Shown: positions 43,098-55,503 of the stretch, one piece after another
How positions within the stretch are numbered: the first letter of the stretch is position 1
Layout of the letters: every line of letters starts with the position of its first letter
NCBI GenBank assembly: GCA_003254925.1
Contig: QANZ01017797.1
Location: 282,569 to 346,568 of the forward strand
DNA: 64,000 nucleotides
Source of the DNA: Chamaecrista fasciculata
Taxonomy: Eukaryota > Streptophyta > Magnoliopsida > Fabales > Fabaceae
Reading direction: 5' to 3'
Notes under the pieces: model-generated
What the model saw: only the letters and a program-made list of their open reading frames with translations
The model's database searches: none
Told to the model about the DNA's origin: nothing
Program-made: the position numbers and the translations under genes

Positions 43098-45510
43098 ATG
43101 GACTTTGACGAATGTAAGTTTTCTAAACCTTCTCCTTCGTCTTCTTCATCTTCTTCTTCATTTGAGTTTTTGTCTGAGTTTGGTAATCAACCGCAACCGC
43201 TAAAGATCATTTTTCCAAACGACCCCTTTTTCCCTGAGGGTGTTTCCCCCGTTTTTGCTGGTGAATGGAGCAAAGTCCTACATCAATTGGGTTATAACTT
43301 TCGTGTTTCCTCAGCTGCTGGAAACAATGCGAGAACGCCTGGAACATCAGCGCCCAATACCTCTGTGCCCGAGTCGTCAGTGCCTGCTAGGTTCGCGTCT
43401 CCCATGGATAGGAGAGATGGTGATGTGGGGGCGTCCTCGTCCCATGTTCTAGGAGAGTTTGAAGGGATTCCTGCTGCCTTGTCCTCGTCCACGTCGACGG
43501 AGATTCGCGAGATTTATCTCCTGCTGCAGAGTCAGCGTCCATGGATGGGGAGTCGTCTGTACCCGAGGAAGCGGGTGGCGCTGATGTTCCTATTTGGGCG
43601 TCCGTAGGGGACAGCAATCCTCAGCAAATGATCTATGTCGCGGAAGTCGATTTCCAAGCTCACCCTAAGTGGTTCCTCTACCAAAATCGCAAGTTGGCCA
43701 ACGTTCCTTGGGTCAAGGAGGAGACGACGCCATGCGGTCCCGATAGGGCTGAAGTTATGAGGAATGCGCGTCCCATAGTTGATTGGCGCCGTCAGAGGCC
43801 CAACGAAAATGTGCAGAAGGCGTTCTTGGATATGACTAATGAGCTGGTGAAGGAGTACTTCACCTGGAACTTTGGTGTGGACGTACTCGAGGGGCTCAAC
43901 CGAAAATTGATGGCGTCCTTGCCACGTCATCAGTCGTCATGGTACGAGATTTTCACCTTGATCCATCTGGCGTCACCGCCGGACCTACTCTATACCGATG
44001 GAAGAGGTTTCCTAATCCGTGAGCACGCCCTCGAGGGTTGTGATATAGAAATGCCCTTCAACCCTACGATCTCCTTGCCATTATGAACATTTGTCCCATC
44101 CAAGTTAGCGCAAATGGATGGCGCATCCTGTTGGGCTTTGTTGTCAAATGCAAGAGGGATGGTGTTGTGGCAACAGCTCGATTGTTCTTATATTTCTTTT
44201 ATCCTCGCTGGGTGGATAATTGTTTCATCTCCTACTACAGACGTCCGGGGCGCCCAAAGATTTTGAAGCATGCTGTTAGCAACCCCAAGGAATGGCAATA
44301 TAAGTTTGTTTTCATCAAGGAGTCGGGATTCGACTGGCCTTTCTGGGTTCGTGCGTCAGATGAGCGCGCCATGTTTCCCTTATCATGGAGAAGACCTCGA
44401 CTGGGGCCCTTCAAATGTAATTGGAAGGACTTAACCGTCGATGAGCGCTTGGCGGCGCTGCGGTTGATTACCACTAACCTTTTTGATCCTAAGCGTTGTA
44501 TTTGTCTCTTTTCATTCTTGCATGATATTTCATTTCGTAGTGATTGTTTCTAAACTCTGCTTTGTTTACGTTTCAGTGGTTGAAGCTTCCTTGGCCGATG
44601 TTATCGGGACCAAGCGTCCTCGCGAGGACGAGGGGAAAGAGAAGGTGGTGGCGTCCTCGAAGAAGAAGCCTGTCCCTACTCCCAAGAAGCCTGGGAACCT
44701 TACGATTCGCGAGTCTACTGAGGCTCCAAGTCCTCTTGCCAATCCTGTCAGCAAGGAAAAAGAAATTGCTGCTCCGGCGTCTAAGGCCGGAAAGGCGTCG
44801 TCGCGCAAGCGTGCGTGCCCTAGTAGCGAGGTTCCTCTAATTTGAGCTGCTCCAGAAGCTGGTAATTTTAACGCCTTAGAGATTCTTTCTAACTGCCTTT
44901 CATAGGCATCGGCGGTGAAGAGAGACGACCTGGCTAGGGGGTCCACGAAAAATACCTAGGATCCCGCCGAGGAGACCGCTCAAGTTCTGCTAGCTGCTGG
45001 ATTGCGGGTTCTAGCCAACAGCATCTCCAAAAAATACCTCATTTCCGAGAGGGATGATGCTAGAGAGGACGCCAAGAAGTGGCGCAGTGCAGCAGATGGT
45101 TTGGCCAATGAGCTGGAGCTGGCAAAGGCATCCACAGCCTCTCTCCAAACTGGGTTTGATCTACGGGGGAAGCAGATGGAGGAGACTACTGGTGTTCTCA
45201 GCGGGCTAAATGAGAAAGTGGCTGGTCTAGAAGTCGAAATTAAAAATCGCAAGGACGCCTACGCGGCCCTTAGGGAGTTAGCCTTGAGGCAGATCAAGTG
45301 GAGGGGTTCTCGCTACAATTATATAGGCTTCAAGAACGCCATCCAGCAGCTGAAGTTCCGCAATCCCAACTTGGATATTTCAGGGATATGCCCCAACAAG
45401 ATAGTCGAGGGCAGGCTCATCCGGGAACCAATAGACTCTGATCCTGCAGTGAAGATCTCCCTGATGCATGAGAATTATGCACTGGAGGGGTACGAATCCG
45501 GGGGCGATGA
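43098..45510 (+). pseudogene. Antisense ORF of the Tat-like element, main part
   Basis: Several plus-strand frames between 43098 and 45510 belong to one antisense ORF type. The middle (43541-44553) carries AEVDFQAHPKWFLYQNRK, LVKEYFTWNFGVDVLEGLNR, then QVSANGWRILLGFVVKCK and WDNCF/WPFWVRASDERAMFP-type segments typical of the 'putative gypsy type transposon' (Transposase_28) family. 44580-44830 is Lys/Pro/Ala-rich, and 45002-45300 has heptad-like charge patterns that look like a coiled coil (LANELELAKASTASLQ). The role of such antisense proteins is not known. Broken, with several disruptions; family members can be spliced. Confidence 0.75.
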
Positions 45511-47515
45511 TGATGGAGATTGTGCCCTAGGGCCAATCATTTTATATGTGTGAGCATATGGATTGACTAATTTATAGATGATAAATTGAGTCGTTATCAT
45601 ATTATTAGCATGTTTACTATGATAACAATCCTTGAATAATTATGTGATAGTTATTCTAAAACTGTCCCTGATCGATTATTCATGTGGGAATGTGAATAAA
45701 CTAAGACCAGCATGACCTCAGTGTATAGAGATACATGCACTAGATGCTTTACGAGAGTCATGGTGTAATAAGTAAAGGGTTACAAGTTGCTGGACCGACC
45801 CGGAGAGTCCTGCATGGGTTTTAGTCATGAGCTAGCCTCTGCTGTACACCTGTCACGATGCCCTTAGACCCGAGGTCTTGACTATTCCGGCGTTGTAGAT
45901 GTCGAACATTGGCCTAGTCCAACGTTGCCCGTAGCAGGGTATCCATACAGGCTAGGTACGGGTTTGGTTGTTTACCGTGCTGAGGAATGTGGTTGACCAA
46001 GATGGAATTTTTTCCCTCATTAAGTTGAGACATATTTAACTGGGCCCCTCGATGAGTCTGTCCAAGGAATGTGCGGCCACACAGGGAAATGGGACTAACT
46101 CAAGGAATCGAGAAAGTTATGGTTTGGATTAAGGATGACTTTCCCGTGCCTTATCCATGACCAAACTATCGTGTGACAATCGGGATCATGACAAGGTGGT
46201 ACTAAGGTTAAATCGTTTGGCGTTAAAGTGATAAACTCACGTGTTTTGGGTAGTCGTGATGGCTTGCTAGAGTCCGCTCTCGACTTGTGAGTCATAGAGA
46301 TGGCTTGCTGCCAACTTCACGTGAGGCCTGCTGGGTCACACACGAGCAGGATCAAGATACCATAATAGGGACACGAATTAGGGTTAATTCGTGAGTCACT
46401 TTAGTGACACGATTTAAGACATAGTTGAATGTCTTAGGACATGAACTCTTGTCTTAAATAATATCCACGTTTATGATATTTAAATTTGTTAGACAAGTTT
46501 AAATATATAATAATTGTTAAATAGTTAATTTGATTAATCTATTTACAATAAAATTCTTGTTTAAAATATTAGGGAATAATAAATTGGATAAGCTTCCTAA
46601 AAGTTAGGAGATTATTGATTTATTAATTCTCTAATATTAGGATAACAAGGGGAGAGGGTGGCGCCTCATATGTCTTGATTTTAATAAATAAAAATGTTTT
46701 GTTAATTAAATCAAGATTTGAATTTGAATTCAAGATTTGATTTTCATTTCAAGATTCAAGTTTGAATTAAAGATATTAGGGTAATATTTTAATTCAATAT
46801 TATTAGAGAATTTGAATTCAAGATTCAAATTTGAATTAAGATATTAAGGTAATATTTTAATTCAATATTGTTGGAAATTAATAAATTGGTTATAACTTCC
46901 TAAGAGTTAGGATTGTTATTTTGATTTATTAAATTCCTTAAAATTATAGCATGAGGATGGCGCATATTTTGAATCTTGGAGTGCAAGATTTGATCTTGCA
47001 TTTTGAATTTAAAATATATGTGAAAATCGATTTTAGGGTTTAAAATATTAAGGTAATATTTTAATTATAAAACCAATTCCTCATGACTCATTCCGACCAA
47101 TAGGATTTGATCAATCAAGATTTGATCTTGAATTTCGCCACTTTGCTTTTGGGAATTCAAGAAGTGTTCTTGAAATTCGCCACTTGTTCTTGAGTGTTCA
47201 AGAATTGTTCTTAAACAATCAAGATTCGTAGATTGGTTCCCGAATTCACTTGGGAAGAAGTGAAGGAGGCTAGCACCTGGGTATCTGCCAAACTACTCGT
47301 GTGGATCACCGGCAGAGGAAGGACACGTTGGAGTGGACTTCTCGGAATCGCACAATCAGAGCTACCGATTATTTATGGTAAATCACTTTTCGTTTCCTAG
47401 TATAATCTCATTTAGTGGATCATGGTAGGAAATCATATGAGGTGCGTTTATTTTATTCGTTTTTCTTGAAATTTTATTTTTGCTTCCGCTGCGCACGCTC
47501 TGTGATTTTGCAACA
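45511..47515 (+). repeat. Left LTR of the nested Copia element
   Basis: TGATGGAGATTGTGCCCTAG to GATTTTGCAACA. 2005 bp. It shows the site of the MITE in the right LTR in its empty state near 46497-46515. Confidence 0.92.
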
Positions 47516-49036
47516 GTGGTATCAGAGCCACGCTAATTTGGGTTTATACTAGTTTTGGTGATTATACATGTGATGTATGATTATGTGTTTACCGCTTTAA
47601 TTGGTATGCTTGAATTTTGCGACATCCACCACACAAGTTTTTTTTCGAACCTAATCATAGAGATTGGTGCAAATTTTATATATGTGATACATAAGGAAAT
47701 CAATGTGCTTGATTTTATAATTTTTCTTGAAATTTTAAGTCTTGGTCGAAAACCCTATATATATATTTTAATTAAAATTGTTTTGATTATAATATGTGTA
47801 GGGTGATTGAAATTTTTAAATTAAGAATTTATTAATTTTTGGGCCAATAATTCGAAATTCTTGAATTTGATTCTTGAATTTTAATTATTGGTACAAGACT
47901 TAATTTTAAGAGGGCATGTTAAATTGCACAAACCCTAATTGAACACAATCAAGAAAGTCGTTTTTGATGTGTTGTTGTATGACCGTGTATGTTAACATGT
48001 ATATGTGAAGTGTTCATGTATGAGTGTGGTGTCGGATATGGCTCTAGGTATTTTTAGTAAATACGACCTGCGTGTCGTCTCCCTAATATTCTCTATGTAA
48101 TTTTATTTTTACGTTTACCTCAATGTAAATGAGGTTTTCCCAATGTAACTTTATTTTTCCTTTTAGAAAAGTTCTCTCATTGGCTTGAGGGAATTTAGGG
48201 TAGATGAGCCATATCCGAACACGGTCTTTATATGCATTTAGTATTTTGTATGAGATGCAATGCGCTAGATGTATGTGTAGGGGTGCGATTTTAACATGCA
48301 TGTTTTACTTTTACGCAACAACCACATATTCGATACGAGCGTAGGATTTTGTATGAGATACAAAATTCGTTCCTGTGTTTATATGTATGCGATACATGGG
48401 GAATAAACACATGGCACACTCGTTTAATTTTAAAATTAGATTTAAAATTGAACCAAAATTAATTTTAAATTAAACCCTTTTAAAATCTTAAGTTTTAATG
48501 CCATCAATAAAACAACCCTGTTAAAATATCGATCATTGTGGAGCGGTGATAGCCCAAGCTACACGTATCTACTTTTATCTTGAGGAGACACGGGTGAATG
48601 GAATTTTCAACGCGATGCCTTATTGAAGTCTTGGTTTATTGAATGCGGTGATAGCCCAAGCTACACGTGTTTAATGGGCCTTGATGAGATAGGGTTGAGC
48701 TTTTGCCTCATTGTTTTGAATTTGGCCATTCACAAGTTTTATTGTGTGACTTAATGGGGTTATCAAATCGGATTTCAACCTCAAGGCATTAGATGGGATA
48801 AACATGCCATAATAACTATCATATGATGATACAGTCCCATAAAGATCTAAGAGTCACATGAGATGTGATTGGTAAAGAGTTACCTACCTAAATAACCTAA
48901 GGGTGCATGATCGCCCAAGCGACGGCAAACTTTGGTGAAATATGGATCTTAGCCACTAATAATAATTTTGCTGGGTTTTATAAAATGGTGGATGTATTTT
49001 TGCTAATTAACTTTCATATCTTAATTGTAGAATCAA
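47516..49036 (+). other. Leader of the nested Copia element
   Basis: Primer-binding site TGGTATCAGAGCCACGC at 47517, then about 1.5 kb of non-coding leader before gag. 'gcggtgatagcccaagctac' occurs at about 48544 and 48645. Long leaders are common in this kind of element. Confidence 0.7.
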
Positions 49037-49807
49037 ATGGCAAACAATAGTTCAACGTTATCACTGCGATCTATCCTTGAGAAGGATAAGTTGGTTGGGA
49101 CAAATTTCCTTGACTGGTATCGTAATTTGAGAATTGTTCTCACCCAAGAAAGGAAGTTATATGTCCTAGAAAACCCTCTCCCAGAGGAGCCTGCCAACAA
49201 CGCTCCAAGAGCTCAGAAGAATGCTTATGAGAAGCACTTCGATGACTCTTTGGAGGTTTCTTGCCTGATGCTAGACACAATGGTTCACGAGTTGCAAAAG
49301 GACTTGGAACTGTTGATGGCTTTTGAGATAATAACACGTCTCAAGGAAATGTTCCAGTAGCAGGCTAGGCAAGAGAGGTATGAGACCACTAAGGCTCTAC
49401 ACTCTTGCAAGATGGCTGAAGGTGAATCCGTTAGTACCCATGTCATGAAGATAAAGGGGTACATAGATCACCTTGGTAGGCTGGGATTTCTCATTACTCC
49501 AGAGCTTGCGACGGATTTGATCATGAACTCGCTGCCTAAAAGTTATGACCAGTTTGTCATGAACTTTAATATGAGAGGAATGGAGAAATCAGTTTCTGAG
49601 CTGCATGAGATGCTCAAGACTGCTGAGGCGTCCATGAAAAGGGCGCCTGGAACAGTCTTGATGGTTCCGAAAGGCCAAGGGAAGGGGAAGGGCAAAGGAA
49701 AGAGGATAGGAACCATCCTGGTTGGTGAGATTAAGCCAGTGGACAAGCCTAACCTACAACCTGCCAAGAAGGCAAAACCTTCAAAGGATGCGATTTTATA
49801 TGTGTAA
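49037..49807 (+). pseudogene. Copia gag remnant
   Basis: The N-terminal frame (MANNSSTLSLRSILEKDKLV; TNFLDWYRNLRIVLTQERK) and the following frame (STHVMKIKGYIDHLGRLGF; FVMNFNMRGMEKSVSELHEM) are the usual Copia Gag capsid region (UBN2 type). A Lys/Gly-rich tail follows. No zinc knuckle or protease was seen. Behind it, 49800-49910 holds three copies of a 'tgtgtaaacggtaaagaatg' unit. Fossil. Confidence 0.85.
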
Positions 49808-49930
49808 ACGGTAAAGAATGGTGTGTAAACGGTAAAGAATGGTGTTCAATTTATAGGAAGATTTTATATGTGTAAACGGTAAAGAATGATGTTCAATTTA
49901 TAGAGATGATGTTTATTTGCTTATGGTGAT

Positions 49931-50850
49931 TTGCAAGCTAATCATTACATCTTAAAATTAGAACGACAACACGATAACAATATTTATAACATTGATACGA
50001 AAAGAATTAAGATTAACGAATCGAATCCTACATACCTTTGGCATTGTCGTTTAGGCCATATAAACGAGAAACGCCTAGAAAAGCTCCATAAAGATGGACT
50101 TCTAAGTTCATTTAATTTTGAATCATATGATGCTTGCGAATCTTGTTTACTTGGAAAGATTACAAAGGCGCCCTTCACTGGCCACAGTGAGAGAGCATCT
50201 GACTTATTGGGAATCATACACAGCGATGTATGTGGACCCATGAGTACTCAAGCTAGAGGTGGTTATTCAAACTTCATTACGTTCACTGACGACTTCAGTA
50301 GGTTTGACTATGTCTACCTAATGAAGCACAAGTCAGAGTCTTTTGAAATGTTCAAAGATTTCAAAGTGAAGTAGAGAACCAACTTGACAAGAAAATCAAA
50401 GTCCTTCGATCTGATCGAGTAGGCGAGTATTTGAGTCAAGAATTTTTTGATCATCCTAGAAGTTGTGGGATAGTCTCACAACTTACCCCTCCTAGAAATC
50501 CACAAAGGAATGGTGTTTCTGAGAGGAGGAATCGAACTTTATTTGATATGGTCCGATCTATGATGAGTCGAGCTGATCTTCCGCCATCCTTTTGGGGGCA
50601 TGCTCTAGAAACTGCTGGTTTCACACTTAACCGTGTTCCGTCTAAGGCAGTTAAGAAGACATCATATGAGATATGGAATGGGAAGAGGACCATTTTGTCT
50701 TACCTCAAGGTTTGGGGATGTGAAGTTTATGTTAAACAACAGCCTAACGATAAACTATCTCCCAAATCTCTTAAGTGTTTGTTTGTGGGATACCCCAAGG
50801 AAACAAGGGGTATTACGTCTACTACCCATCTGATAACAAAGTGTTTGTAG
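49931..50850 (+). pseudogene. Copia integrase remnant
   Basis: The GAG-pre-integrase zinc region is seen as LWHCRLGHINEKRLEKLHKD and CESCLLGKITKAPF (H-x-H, C-x-x-C). The integrase core starts with IIHSDVCGPM (first catalytic Asp) and TFTDDFSRFDYVYLMKHKS. PPRNPQRNGVSERRNRT carries the catalytic Glu, followed by FWGHALETAGFTLNRVPSKA. Broken. Confidence 0.88.
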
Positions 50851-51129
50851 TCAGAAGTGGATTCCTTTTGGAAAGGGATTTTGTTTCTAAAAGAAACAGT
50901 GGGAGTAAGATAGATCTTGAAGAGGTTCAAGATCCACAAGACACGTCAGAGGCGCAGACGAAAACTAGAGAAGAGCCACAAGACGTTGTGGAAGCTCCTC
51001 TAGTAACACAAGGACCACGAAGGTCTGATAGAACACGTTCTCAACCTCAAAGATATGGATCTTTGATGACTGAGAACAAGGATGTGTTGCTCATGGAGCA
51101 TGGTGAGCCTACCACCTATCAAGAAGCTA

Positions 51130-52130
51130 TTGTCATCGTTTTGATGAGGTAGTCAAATAGTTTGGCTTCTTACAAAACCCTGATGAGCCTTGTGTTTACA
51201 AGAAGGTTAGTGAGAGCACGATTGTGTTCTTGGTGCTTTATGTCGATGACATATTGCTCATTGGAAATGACATTCCCACCTTGGAGATTGTAAAATCTTG
51301 GTTGGGAAAATCATTCTCAATGAAGGACTTAGGAGAAGCTGCCTATATTCTAGGCATCAAGATCTATAGAGATAGATCTCGAAGGCTTCTTGGATTGAGT
51401 CAGAGTACATACTTGGATAAGGTATTGAAGCAGTTCAGTATGCAAGATTCCAAGAAGGGATTCATATCGATGAATCATGGTTTAGTCCTGTGCATGAATC
51501 AATGTCTCAAGACACTGGATGAGCGAGGGCGCATGAGTGGCATCCCTTATGCTTCGGCAATAGGATCCATCATGTATACCATTTTGTGTACTTGACCAGA
51601 TGTGTCGTTTGCCCTGAGCGTGACGAGCTGGTTCCAACAAGACCCTGGTGAGGATCATTGGACCGCTGTCATAAATATCCTTAAGTACTTGAGAAGGACT
51701 AAGGATGAATTCTTAGTTTATGGTGGAACTGATGTGTAATTGGTTACACAGATACCCGTTGTTCAAACCTACCAACATGTTTTTAAATCGCAGTCTGGAT
51801 ACGTTTTTCTCCTGAACAGAGGCATCGTGAGTTGGAAAGGTTCCAAGCAGAGCACGATTGCTGATTCTACAATATAGGGTTGGTCGCGTGGAGACGCAGA
51901 CTGTAAAACTAGTGTCTAAGGTGTGCTTGGTGTTCACCCTGTGGAGACAGAAAGGCACCAAGTGGGATTTGATCCCAACTGATTTTCCAACAGTGATATA
52001 CACTCAGACGTTATCACCTTGAGATGGTTGTCAGGGGTGATGTCAAGATATGCAAAGTAGCATGCGAGGATGATGTTGCCGATCCTCTTGCGAAACCTCT
52101 AGCACGGGTCGTACATGAACGCCATGTAAC
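51130..52130 (+). pseudogene. Copia reverse transcriptase (C-terminal part) and RNase H remnants
   Basis: LYVDDILLIGNDIPTLEIV carries the YVDD catalytic box, followed by KDLGEAAYILGIKIYRDRSR and TYLDKVLKQFSMQDSKKGF. RNase H traces follow, ending near 'gatgttgccgatcctcttgc'. The N-terminal reverse transcriptase region seen in the 18638-25216 copy was not found here. A short foreign-looking segment at about 51885-51995 is shared with that copy. Broken. Confidence 0.85.
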
Positions 52131-52178
52131 CTCTAGGAACAGTTTGATTAATGATTGTACCTAGTGCAAGTGGGAGTT

Positions 52179-54981
52179 TGATGGAGATTGTGCCCTAGGG
52201 CCAATCATTTTATATGTGTGAGCATATGGATTGACTAATTTATAGATGATAAATTGAGTAGTTATCATATTATTAGCATGTTTACTATGATAACAATCCT
52301 TGAATAATTATGTGATAGTTATTCTAAAACTGTCCCTAGTCGATTATTCATGTGGGAATGTGAATAAACTAGGACCACCATGACCTCGGTGTATAGAGAT
52401 ACATGCACTAGATGCTTTACGAGAGTCGTGGTGCAATAAGTAAAGGGTTACAAGTTGCTGGACCGACCTGGAGAGTCCTGCATGGGTTTTAGTCATGAGC
52501 TAGCCTCTCCTGTACACCTGTCACAATGCCCTTAGACCTGAGGTCTTGACTATTCCGGCGTTGTAGATGTCGAACTTTGGCCTAGTCCAACGTTGCCCGT
52601 AGCAGGGTAGCCATACAGGCTAGGTACGGGTTTGGTTGTTTACCGTGCTGAGGAATGTGGTTGACCAAGACGGAATTTTGGACCTCATTAAGTTGAGACA
52701 TATTTAACTGGGCCCCTCGATGAGTCTGTCCAAGGAATGTGCGGCCGCACAGGGAAATGTGACTAACTCAAGGAATCGAGGAAGTTATGGTTTGGATTAA
52801 GGATGACTTTCCCGTGCCTTATCCATCACCAAAATATCGTGTGACAATCGGGATCAAGACAAGGTGGTACTAAGGTTAAATCGTTTAGCGATAAACTCAC
52901 GTGTTTTGGGTAGTCGTGATGGCTTGCTAGATTCCGCTCTCGACTTGTGAGTCATAGAGATGGCTTGCTGCTAACTTCACGTGAGGCCTGCTGGGTCACA
53001 CATGAGCAGGATCAAGATACCATAATAGGGACACAAATTAGGGTTAATTCGTGAGTCACTTTAGTGACACGATTTAAGACATAGTTGAATGTCTTAGGAC
53101 ATGAACTCTTATCTTAAATAATATCCACGTTTATGATATTTAAATTTGTTAGACAAGTTTAAATATATGGTAAATTTCACTTTGGTACCCTGTTCTATAG
53201 ACCAATTCCACTTTGGTACCCTGTTCTTTCAAAAGTGACACTTTGGTATCCTGTTCTTTCAAAAATGTCATTTTTGTACCCTATTATTACAAAACTGACA
53301 CTTTGGTACCTTGTTCTTTGGACTAAGTGACATTTTGGTACCCTGTTCTTTCACTATTTTTTACCATATTCTATCTTTTTTAGGGTACCAAAGTGTCACT
53401 TCGTTTAAAGAACAGGGTACCAGAATGTCACTTTTGAAAGAACAGGGTACCAAAATGACAACATTCTTAAAAAAATCAGGGTACCAAAGTGTCACTTTTG
53501 AAAGAACAGGGTACCAAAGTGGAATTGGTTCATAGAACAGGGTACCAAAGTGGAATTTACCCTTAAATATATATTAATTGTTAAATAGTCTATTTACAAT
53601 TAAATTCTTGTTTAAAATATTAGAGAATAATAAATTGGGTAAGCTTCCTAAAAGTTAAGAGATTATTGATTTATTAATTATCGAATATTAGGATAACAAT
53701 GGGAGAGGGTGGCGCCTCATATGTCTTGATTTTAATAAATAAAAATGTTTTTTTAATTAAATCAAGATTTGAATTTGAATTCAAGATTTGATTTTCATTT
53801 CAAGATTCAAGTTTGAATTAAAGATATTAGGGTAATATTTTAATTCAATATTATTAGAGAATTTGAATTCAAGATTCAAATTTGAATTAAGATATTAAGG
53901 TAATATTTTAATTCAATATTGTTGGAAATTAATAAATTGGTTATAACTTCCTAAGAGTTAGGATTGTTATTTTGATTTATTAAATTCCTTAAAATTATAG
54001 CATGAGGATGGCGCATATTTTGAATCTTGGAGTGCAAGATTTAATCTTGCATTTTGAATTTAAAATATATGTGCAAATCGATTTTAGGGTTTAAAATATT
54101 AAGGTAATGTTTTAATTATAAAAACAATTCCTCATGACTCATTCCAACTAATAGGATTTGAGCAATCAAGATTTGATTTCAAGATTTGATCTTGAGGTGT
54201 GAATTTCGAATTGCCTTTTGAATTATAATATTAGTGTAATATTATAAATCAAGATTCCCTAAATTATATTAATTATGGAATTAATATATTCAAGATAATA
54301 GGGATTCACCAATCAGATTAGTGATTCCCTAATCATAGGAATGAAGATAATATATACACACACATCAAGAGGAAGTCGCATGGGTCATTGAATTTTTGGT
54401 GAAAAATGGGACTAAACTTATTCTAGAGAGAGAGAGTCAATTTCCTCTTAGAGAGAAAAAGAGACGATTTTTCCTAGAGTGAGAGGGAGAATTCGATCAA
54501 ACCCTAAAAGGTTTAGGGTTTGGGTGATTTGTGTGTCGGAGCCAAGAAATTTGTTCTTGTTCTTGTGCCACCTGGGGAATTCAAGAAGTGTTCTTGAATT
54601 TCGCCACTTTTCTTTTGGGAATTCAAGAAGTGTTCTTGAAATTCGCCACTTGCTCTTGACTGTTCAAGAATTTTTCTTGAACAATCAAGATTCGTAGATT
54701 GGTTCCCGAATTCTTTTGGGAAGAAGTGAAGGAGGCTAGCACCTGGGTATCTGCCAAACTGCTCGTGTGGATCACCGGTAGAGGAAAGACACGTTGGAGT
54801 GGACTTCTCGGAATTGCACAATCAGAGCTACCGATTATTTATGGTAAATCACTTTTCGTTTCCTAGTATAAACTCATTTAGTGGATCATGGTAGGAAATC
54901 ATATGAGCTGCGTTTATTTTATTTGTTTTTATTGAAATTTTATTTTTGCTTCCGCTGCGCACGCTCTGTGATTTCCCAACA
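52179..54981 (+). repeat. Right LTR of the nested Copia element, with MITE inside
   Basis: TGATGGAGATTGTGCCCTAG to GATTTCCCAACA. 2803 bp, of which 404 belong to the MITE and its second TSD copy. It also holds leader-proximal sequence (about 54160-54600) that the left LTR lacks. Confidence 0.92.
53169..53563. mobile_element. Palindromic GGTAA-type Mutator-like MITE, 395 bp
   Basis: Perfect 9-bp TSD taaatatat (53160-53168, 53564-53572); the left LTR of the same element lacks the insert. The left arm consists of about six imperfect 30-bp units, each built around 'cactttggtaccctgttct'; the right arm carries the same units inverted. The ends are GGTAAATTTCACTTTGG and CCAAAGTGGAATTTACC. No coding capacity. 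It is the youngest datable insertion in this nest. Confidence 0.93.
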
Positions 54982-55251
54982 GATGAAGACTTTCCCTGGT
55001 CCCCAAATTGCATGGTTCCACTTCCGGGCGAAGAAGATCAGGGAGCCGTAGATGCCGCCGCTCCTAGGGATGGTGATGTCAACGCCCATCCCACCGAGGA
55101 GGGGGACAACACCGTAGATTGCGTTGTTGGTTCTGAGGACACCGCAAATGGAGTTGCGGGCGATGCTGCGGATGATAACGCCCCTGCCGGTGAGGATGCT
55201 GATGGAGCCCCTCCAGCCGACATCGTTGAGGATACCCCAGCCAATCACTAG
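54982..55251 (+). pseudogene. Antisense ORF of the Tat-like element, distal part
   Basis: Acidic, Ala/Asp-rich end (GAVDAAAPRDGDVNAHPTEE; AGDAADDNAPAGEDADGAPP; VEDTPANH and stop). It is separated from the main part by the Copia element 45511-54981. The 5-bp gatga is present on both sides of that element, which shows the two parts were once adjacent. Confidence 0.7.
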
Positions 55252-55503
55252 GCGTAGTGCCTTTGTTTATTTTGTTTTGTTGGATTTTGTTGTGGCGTTC
55301 CTGCCACGTTTAAACTTGGATTGGTGCGGCCTTTGTGCCACTTATTTAATATTCGGGCGGTGGCGCCCTTAAATTTGTGCTATTAGTTTAGCTACGTTTG
55401 TTTTCAGCGCTTTATTCCTCGCTTTGCTTGTTGTGTATGACTCGCGTTTTCCATGCTTTGATTCGATTGTTGCATTGTTCGCACGTTTAAAGTGATGCCT
55501 CGC
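55252..55503 (-). other. Short stretch of the Tat-like element between two nested insertions
   Basis: Non-coding region of the Tat-like element behind the antisense ORF, ending in the TSD ctcgc of the next insertion. It contains 'gtggcgcc' and 'gtggcgttcctgccacg'-type GC-rich phrases like the rest of the element. No ORF is supported. Confidence 0.6.

Larger units (their letters stand above)
45511..54981 (+). mobile_element. Ty1/Copia element nested in the Tat-like element
   Basis: Both ends are present, with a perfect 5-bp TSD gatga (45506-45510, 54982-54986). Parts: left LTR 45511-47515; primer-binding site TGGTATCAGAGC at 47517 (initiator Met tRNA type); gag 49037-49807; integrase region 49931-50850; reverse transcriptase and RNase H remnants to about 52130; polypurine tract; right LTR 52179-54981, which holds a 395-bp MITE. 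Several coding parts are broken (roughly six to ten breaks). The LTRs agree closely apart from large length differences, so the insertion is fairly young, probably one to a few million years. Confidence 0.93.

Noticed and set aside
43098-45510. Series of plus-strand ORFs as a host gene
   Set aside because: Domain text and position between integrase and 3' LTR fit the antisense ORF of a Tat-like element.
53200-53560. Regularly spaced repeats like a CRISPR or protein-binding array
   Set aside because: They form the two mirrored arms of a MITE with a perfect 9-bp TSD, in a plant genome.
54946-55251. ORF running from the Copia LTR into acidic protein sequence
   Set aside because: The first residues are LTR sequence; the protein part belongs to the antisense ORF beyond the insertion.
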